The notes under the pieces are model-generated. The model saw nothing but the letters and a program-made list of their open reading frames with translations, was not told where the DNA came from and did not search any database. From a bacterium (GTDB lineage: Bacteria > Desulfobacterota > Anaeroferrophillalia > Anaeroferrophillales > Tharpellaceae), in the NCBI GenBank assembly GCA_029935295.1, contig JAOZKP010000051.1:3113-13379 (forward strand): 10,267 nt of DNA, written 5' to 3'. Below, piece after piece: positions 6,699-10,267 of this stretch (positions within the stretch are counted from its first letter, which is position 1; each line of letters begins with the position of its first letter). The translations under genes were made by a program, and so were the position numbers.

Positions 6699-7555
6699 GC
6701 TTGATGGAAGAGATTATTGTTGCAGTTGATGATATGCCGCCCTTTCCTCAGGTTGTACAGCGGGCGATGCAGGCGTTGGCAGATCCTGAGTATGAGGTTG
6801 TCGGACTGGTCGATATTCTTAAAGTTGATCAGGCGATTACCGCAAACATTCTAAAACTCTGCAACTCAGCTTATTTCGGTCTGCCGCGTAAAGTTTCATC
6901 TTTGAAGGAGGCGGTGGTCTATCTTGGAGCTAATCAGCTTCGGCAGCTGCTGCTTTCCGGGGCTGCGAGTAAAATTTTTGAAAAACCGAATGTCGGCTAT
7001 GCCGTTTTTGCCGATGAACTCTGGCGTCATGCTCTGGCAACAGCGGTAATGGCCCAGGTATTACGCAAATTCAGGCGGCTTAAGATAGATGAGAACACCC
7101 TCTTTACGGCGGCCCTGCTGCATGATGTGGGTAAAGTTGTTTTAAGTAATTTTGTTGCCGATAAATATCTTACCATTGAAAAAATGGTTGAGAGTGGTGA
7201 GAACTCTTTTCAGGAGGCTGAGCGGGAGGTTTTAGGGTTTGACCACGCTGATATCGGGGGTAAAATTGCTGAGAAATGGGAATTTCCGGAGTCTATAATT
7301 ACCGCGATTGCATTTCACCATGAGCCGGCGCGGGCGGCCAAGGAGTTTCGTATTTTAACCGAACTGGTGGCCCTCTCCAATAATTTGGCGGTGATGGTTG
7401 GCTATGGTACCGGCGTCGACGGCCTTGCCTGCCGTGGTCATGGACTGTTATTGGAAAAATTGAAAATTGCAGATCGGGATATGGAGGAGCTGGTACTTCT
7501 TTTCCAATTGGAGATGGCTAAAACCTGTGAGGTCGCCGGGGTCAACGAAGACTGA
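6695..7555 (+). CDS. HDOD domain signalling protein
   Basis: HDOD domains are HD-hydrolase-like modules found in bacterial signalling proteins; most have no proven enzyme activity. This 286-residue protein is essentially a lone HDOD domain (about 10-215) with a C-terminal helical tail and no receiver, GGDEF or EAL domain. Typical stretches are MPPFPQVVQRAM (14-25), LKLCNSAYFG (53-62), WRHALATA (110-117), LLHDVGK (141-147), GFDHADIGGKIAEKW (181-195) and AFHHE (206-210). H112, H143-D144, H184 and H208-H209 are all kept, so metal binding is possible; this is inference. The ATG overlaps the cheD stop as ATGA, with GGGA about 10 nt upstream, which implies translational coupling. A link to chemotaxis or motility control is likely from context, but the specific function is unknown. 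Confidence 0.9.
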   Translation: MSLMEEIIVAVDDMPPFPQVVQRAMQALADPEYEVVGLVDILKVDQAITANILKLCNSAYFGLPRKVSSLKEAVVYLGANQLRQLLLSGAASKIFEKPNVGYAVFADELWRHALATAVMAQVLRKFRRLKIDENTLFTAALLHDVGKVVLSNFVADKYLTIEKMVESGENSFQEAEREVLGFDHADIGGKIAEKWEFPESIITAIAFHHEPARAAKEFRILTELVALSNNLAVMVGYGTGVDGLACRGHGLLLEKLKIADRDMEELVLLFQLEMAKTCEVAGVNED

Positions 7556-7578
7556 TGGAGTTGTAAATTGTGGCAAAT

Positions 7579-7608
7579 AAAAAAAGGGGCTTTTGAGCCC
7601 CTTTTTTT
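7579..7608. terminator. Bidirectional intrinsic terminator between convergent genes
   Basis: A perfect stem pairs seven A plus GGGGC (7579-7590) with GCCCC plus seven T (7597-7608) around the 6-nt loop TTTTGA. The GC core is followed by a T-run whichever strand is read, so it can end both the cheD-HDOD transcript and the RNase transcript. It lies 23 nt after the HDOD stop, and its right edge includes two bases of the TAA stop of the convergent gene. Confidence 0.93.
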
Positions 7609-9481
7609 ATGATCTAATCGTTTTCGAACGAAAAAATACCTCGAGATAGGGCAGGTTTACGCGGGGGGCGGAGAGGATCACATGTGAGCCCGGCAGCGGG
7701 TTGTCGGAGAGGTTCTGTTCAAATTCGAGCGCAAGTTCCGGAATAATCAACAGTGACTTGCGGCCCCACTCGGCAATTACCACGGCTTCTCCCTGCCAGT
7801 CGGGGTGCTGTTGCAGGAAGACTAAGGTCCAGTGCCGGTTGGAGAGACGTTCCGCTTGGCGGATACGGTTGCTGGTGGCATTGACGGCCCCGATTCGTTG
7901 AGTTATCTCGTTTTCGTTAAGCGGGGTCGCGCCTTTAAGGTGAAGTCGCAGCTGTTGATGGGCAACCAGGTCAAGGTAACGTCTTAACGGGCTGGTCACG
8001 CGAATATAAGCGGTCATTCCCAACCCGAAATGGGATTGCGGGGCACAGGTTATGCGGCCGGGGCGCATTGTCCGGCGTTTGGCAAACATTGCCACCAGCG
8101 GCGCTAGATCATAGGTCTCAGGCATTTCGTTATTAGGTGCCACCTGGCCCGCATGCGGCATTGGTAAATTATGCTCTTTGGCATAGAGAGCACAGGCGGA
8201 ACCTGCCATCAGCATTGCTTCGCTGACCATCTCCCGGCTGGTAAGACGGCTTAATGGTGTGATTGTGACCTGATCGTCTATGACTTTGACCTTGGACTCG
8301 GGCATGTCAATCTCGACGGCATCGGCCCGCAGCCGGATCTGGCGATGGGCTTTTGTGATCTCGCTGATTTTTTTCAGGTGCTCATTTTTAGATATCAGCT
8401 CCTCCGCTTCTTTGTAAGTTAAGCGGGAAACTTTGATGCGGGAGGGAATGACTTCTAACGCCAGGATATTGCTTTTTTCATCAATACTGACTGCAAAAGA
8501 TAGAGCTTTCGAGGTCTCCTGCAGGCCGATACCCAGTTTTTCGGTGAAAGATTCCGGGAGCATCGTCCGGGTTCCTTCCGGCAGATAGAGGGTCGCCGCC
8601 CGGGCTCTGGCACTCATATCAACCGGGCTGTCGATCTCAATCAGACTGGCAACATCAGCAACGTGAACCCAGAGCCTTTCGCCGTCAAAACTGATGGCGT
8701 CATCAGGATCATTGCTGCCTTCATCATCAATTGCGAAAGCTGGTAGGCCGGTCAGGTCAAGCCGTTCTGTATCAGCATCTGTCGTAATCTCCGAATCTGT
8801 CGCGTTACAATCCGGGGTTTCCAGTGGACTGTTATCCTCTAATTCGAGACGCTGCGGGTAGGGGTTGTATGATTTTTTCCAAAAACCGAGCTCGATAAGT
8901 AGAGCATGGGCATTTTCTTTGGTCTGCTGGCGGCCCAAATGCAGCAGCAGCCGGCTCTCGCTACCGCGTTCCAGGGCCAGGTTTTCGATCTCCCCCATGA
9001 AATTTCGATCGGCATCGATAAGTGCCTTTTTTTCAACCCGGACTAAGAATTCCTGCCAGCTCTCACGCCGTGCTTTTTTGGCCGCACGCCGGACTTTTTC
9101 CTGGGCAAACTCTTCGTCTGAGCGGGCTTTGATAGATTTCGGGGAGCCGTGGAAATGGATTCCGTCAGTAACCAGCTGCCAGGCACTCCAGATTGCCGAA
9201 ACTGAAGTTTTATTAAAAACCAGCTCGGCAATTTCCTCCAGAGTCGTCTCTTCACCATTTAAAAGAGACCGGGCCTCTTCCAGATCATCTGCGGGAGGGG
9301 ATAAAACATCAAGTTTGGTGACCGGCCCGGGATGCAGTAGATAGATGTCTTTGGGTCGGACCTTTTTTGTCTGCGATTGTAAAATGAGGTTGATCTCGAT
9401 TTTATCACCGAGACGGATGAGTTCGGCCGGCTGGCTTTTATAGAGTAGCAGGGCGCCGACGTTCAGATCAGATGAGACCAT
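7607..9481 (-). CDS. RNB-domain exoribonuclease (RNase II/R family)
   Basis: RNB enzymes degrade single-stranded RNA processively from the 3' end. This one has 624 residues, near RNase II length (about 640) and shorter than RNase R (about 800). The catalytic core (about 243-560) keeps the four metal-binding aspartates in IDDEGSNDPDD, namely D252, D258, D260 and D261, and the TSPLRRYLD motif (496-504). The N-terminus begins with a small beta-rich region (about 8-50), followed by a mostly helical, charged stretch (about 65-200) and an acidic linker (about 213-241) before the core. The tail (about 563-620) could be a short OB or S1-like fold. I do not see the paired cold-shock domains of E. coli RNase II, so I give no gene symbol. 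The ATG at 9481 has only a weak AAAG upstream. It lies 75 nt after the pilZ-type gene in the same direction and ends inside a terminator. Confidence 0.9.
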   Translation of the reverse strand: MVSSDLNVGALLLYKSQPAELIRLGDKIEINLILQSQTKKVRPKDIYLLHPGPVTKLDVLSPPADDLEEARSLLNGEETTLEEIAELVFNKTSVSAIWSAWQLVTDGIHFHGSPKSIKARSDEEFAQEKVRRAAKKARRESWQEFLVRVEKKALIDADRNFMGEIENLALERGSESRLLLHLGRQQTKENAHALLIELGFWKKSYNPYPQRLELEDNSPLETPDCNATDSEITTDADTERLDLTGLPAFAIDDEGSNDPDDAISFDGERLWVHVADVASLIEIDSPVDMSARARAATLYLPEGTRTMLPESFTEKLGIGLQETSKALSFAVSIDEKSNILALEVIPSRIKVSRLTYKEAEELISKNEHLKKISEITKAHRQIRLRADAVEIDMPESKVKVIDDQVTITPLSRLTSREMVSEAMLMAGSACALYAKEHNLPMPHAGQVAPNNEMPETYDLAPLVAMFAKRRTMRPGRITCAPQSHFGLGMTAYIRVTSPLRRYLDLVAHQQLRLHLKGATPLNENEITQRIGAVNATSNRIRQAERLSNRHWTLVFLQQHPDWQGEAVVIAEWGRKSLLIIPELALEFEQNLSDNPLPGSHVILSAPRVNLPYLEVFFRSKTIRS

Positions 9482-9495
9482 ACAATAAAACTTTC

Positions 9496-9511
9496 ATTAG
9501 TGACTTACCTG
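9496..9511. repeat. Degenerate relative of the 22-nt repeat upstream of the RNase gene
   Basis: These 16 bases match the start of the 22-nt repeat (for example 4478-4493) at 12 positions, sharing ATTAGT and CTTAC. On the minus strand both read GTAAG, two variable bases, ACTAAT. Like copy 1 upstream of the DUF116 gene, this one lies 10-15 nt before a start codon and is followed on the minus strand by AT-rich sequence. Chance similarity cannot be ruled out at this length. Confidence 0.4.
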
Positions 9512-9533
9512 ACGGGCACAAAGCCCAAGTCAG
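9501..9533 (-). other. Hairpin with two alternative outer stems in the RNase gene leader
   Basis: GGGC (9514-9517) and GCCC (9523-9526) pair around ACAAA. The outer part can form in two exclusive ways: CTGAC (9509-9513) with GTCAG (9529-9533), or TGACTT (9501-9506) with AAGTCA (9527-9532). It lies between the PilZ gene and the RNase gene, ending about 20 nt before the RNase start. No U-run follows on the minus strand, so it is not a standard terminator. It may be a leader structure that affects RNA stability or translation, possibly through autoregulation by RNase; that is speculation. Confidence 0.5.
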
Positions 9534-9556
9534 ATGTCCGGGTTAGCATAATTTAT

Positions 9557-9916
9557 TTAATTATTTTGCAGAAAGAAGAGCTCTTTGATGACCTGTTCCT
9601 GATCGTCGAGGTTGAATTCAAGCAGGCGCCGCAGATGGGTCATACTGTTGGCATCGTAGCTGGTGAACTTAAAACCGTAATGATCACCTTTTAAATGAAT
9701 CAGGCGGGCACTGAAATTCATTGAGACGCTTGAAGATGGCAGGAAAATTTTTATCAGGGCATCCTCTTTTAAGCTAAGCGGCAGCGTGTCGGCGGACTTA
9801 ATCAGCGCTCCCCTCATGGAGATATCCAGAAGTTCACTGCCGAACGGATGGCCTTCGATTTCAATTTTGGTGTGGGCCTGAAACTTTACCCGGCTGAAAT
9901 TGCGATTCTCTTCCAT
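9557..9916 (-). CDS. PilZ domain protein (probable c-di-GMP receptor)
   Basis: PilZ domains bind the second messenger cyclic di-GMP and change the activity of flagellar, pilus or polysaccharide machinery. From the ATG at 9916 the protein has 119 residues and is a single PilZ domain. The binding signature is complete: R5-NFS-R9 (RxxxR) and D31-I-S33-MR-G36 (DxSxxG). A later YGFKF stretch is also typical, and the C-terminus is helical. A longer frame starts at TTG 9931, but I prefer ATG 9916 because AAGGAGG lies 5 nt upstream of it and would be inside the coding sequence otherwise. It precedes the RNase gene in the same direction with a 75-nt gap, so co-transcription is possible but unproven. 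Its target is unknown. Confidence 0.9.
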   Translation of the reverse strand: MEENRNFSRVKFQAHTKIEIEGHPFGSELLDISMRGALIKSADTLPLSLKEDALIKIFLPSSSVSMNFSARLIHLKGDHYGFKFTSYDANSMTHLRRLLEFNLDDQEQVIKELFFLQNN

Positions 9917-9955
9917 TTCCTCCTCCTTCAAAACAGCTGAAACGATTTCTCTAAC

Positions 9956-9984
9956 AGCCTAGCTCTTCCATGCCCAACTGTCAA
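9956..9984 (-). promoter_or_regulatory. Possible promoter of the PilZ gene
   Basis: On the minus strand a perfect -35 TTGACA (9984-9979) is followed after 17 nt by TAGGCT (9961-9956), a poor -10 matching three of six bases. Transcription would start near 9949, giving a leader of about 33 nt that contains the AAGGAGG ribosome-binding site. The -35 and the position are good; the weak -10 makes this tentative. Confidence 0.4.
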
Positions 9985-10080
9985 CCTCAAAATCGAAAAT
10001 GAATTCCGGATAATGTTTAATCAGAGGTCTTCCCTGTAAGAAGATGTCGGAATTTTTTCCGGCGCCGGCAATTTTTAGTG

Positions 10081-10109
10081 TTGACAAGAAATAAATATTA
10101 GGGTAAAAG
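10081..10109 (+). promoter_or_regulatory. Promoter of the tRNA-Glu gene
   Basis: A perfect -35 TTGACA (10081-10086) is followed after exactly 17 nt by TAAAAG (10104-10109), which matches four of six -10 bases. The next bases, GCGC, form a GC-rich discriminator of the kind seen at stringently controlled stable-RNA promoters. Transcription would start near 10116, about 50 nt before the mature tRNA. Confidence 0.65.
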
Positions 10110-10166
10110 GCGCTTCCGATTCGCAACCGGGTGGGTAGCTTTCCCCGAAACTGAATCGTTATATGC

Positions 10167-10244
10167 GTCCCCATCGTCTAGCCTGGCCCAGGACACCGCC
10201 CTTTCACGGCGGCGACAGGGGTTCAAATCCCCTTGGGGACGCCA
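10167..10244 (+). tRNA. tRNA-Glu (anticodon UUC), CCA end encoded
   Basis: The 78 bases fold as a full cloverleaf. Acceptor stem GTCCCCA (10167-10173) pairs with TGGGGAC (10234-10240). The anticodon stem CCGCC/GGCGG encloses the loop CTTTCAC with anticodon TTC at 10203-10205. The T arm AGGGG/CCCCT encloses TTCAAAT. The discriminator base is G10241 and CCA is encoded at 10242-10244. The sequence is very close to E. coli tRNA-Glu but has two extra bases in the D loop. It supplies glutamate for GAA and GAG codons. Only 23 bases remain downstream, so the terminator or any following tRNA is not visible. Confidence 0.97.
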
Positions 10245-10267
10245 TTAAAATAAAAACCACTTAGGTG

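Noticed and set aside
8865..9344. Open plus-strand frame of 159 codons opposite the RNase gene
   Set aside because: It is serine- and arginine-rich shadow sequence of the N-terminal half of the RNase gene, with no motif.
9509..9533. Intrinsic terminator after the PilZ gene
   Set aside because: The hairpin is not followed by a U-run in the direction of transcription.
9959..10174. 71-codon minus-strand frame between the PilZ gene and tRNA-Glu
   Set aside because: Its start codon lies inside the tRNA, it overlaps the tRNA promoter, it has no ribosome-binding site, and I recognise no family. A decayed gene fragment cannot be fully excluded.
10245..10267. Integration site or second tRNA after tRNA-Glu
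   Set aside because: Only 23 bases remain, with no repeat of the tRNA end and no recognisable stem.

Overview
The window reads as ordinary chromosomal DNA from a Gram-negative bacterium. The run def, fmt, DUF116 gene and the mix of CheD, HDOD and PilZ genes recall Desulfobacterota, perhaps Desulfuromonadia. That placement is an inference from gene content and order as I remember them; no marker gene was tested. I see no transposase, integrase, phage gene or CRISPR array.

Region 1 (about 25-6040, minus strand) is a housekeeping block transcribed right to left. A near-consensus promoter (6009-6038) drives def (peptide deformylase) and fmt (methionyl-tRNA formyltransferase), which overlap by 4 nt. 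A 157-nt structured gap with a perfect 22-nt direct repeat follows. Then come a two-helix DUF116 membrane protein and, 23 nt further on, mfd (transcription-repair coupling factor). A ribosome-binding-like site past mfd suggests another minus-strand gene just outside the left edge.

Region 2 (about 6040-7608, plus strand) is a divergent two-gene unit, cheD (receptor glutamine deamidase) and an HDOD signalling gene, joined by an ATGA overlap. A 36-bp near-perfect dyad just upstream of cheD overlies a plausible promoter. The unit ends at a symmetrical terminator shared with the convergent gene.

Region 3 (about 7607-9984, minus strand) holds a PilZ gene followed by an RNB-domain (RNase II/R-type) exoribonuclease gene. 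The 75-nt gap between them holds a hairpin and a motif resembling the 22-nt repeat of region 1.

Region 4 (about 10081-10244, plus strand) is a tRNA-Glu(UUC) gene with an encoded CCA end and its own promoter.

Together def and fmt act at the two ends of the N-formyl-methionine cycle, mfd handles RNA polymerase stalled at lesions, and the RNB enzyme degrades RNA. CheD, HDOD and PilZ are signalling proteins typical of motile, c-di-GMP-using bacteria. The least explained parts are the non-coding elements: the repeat and hairpin upstream of the DUF116 gene, the related leader of the RNase gene, and the cheD dyad. No clearly new multi-gene system is visible.
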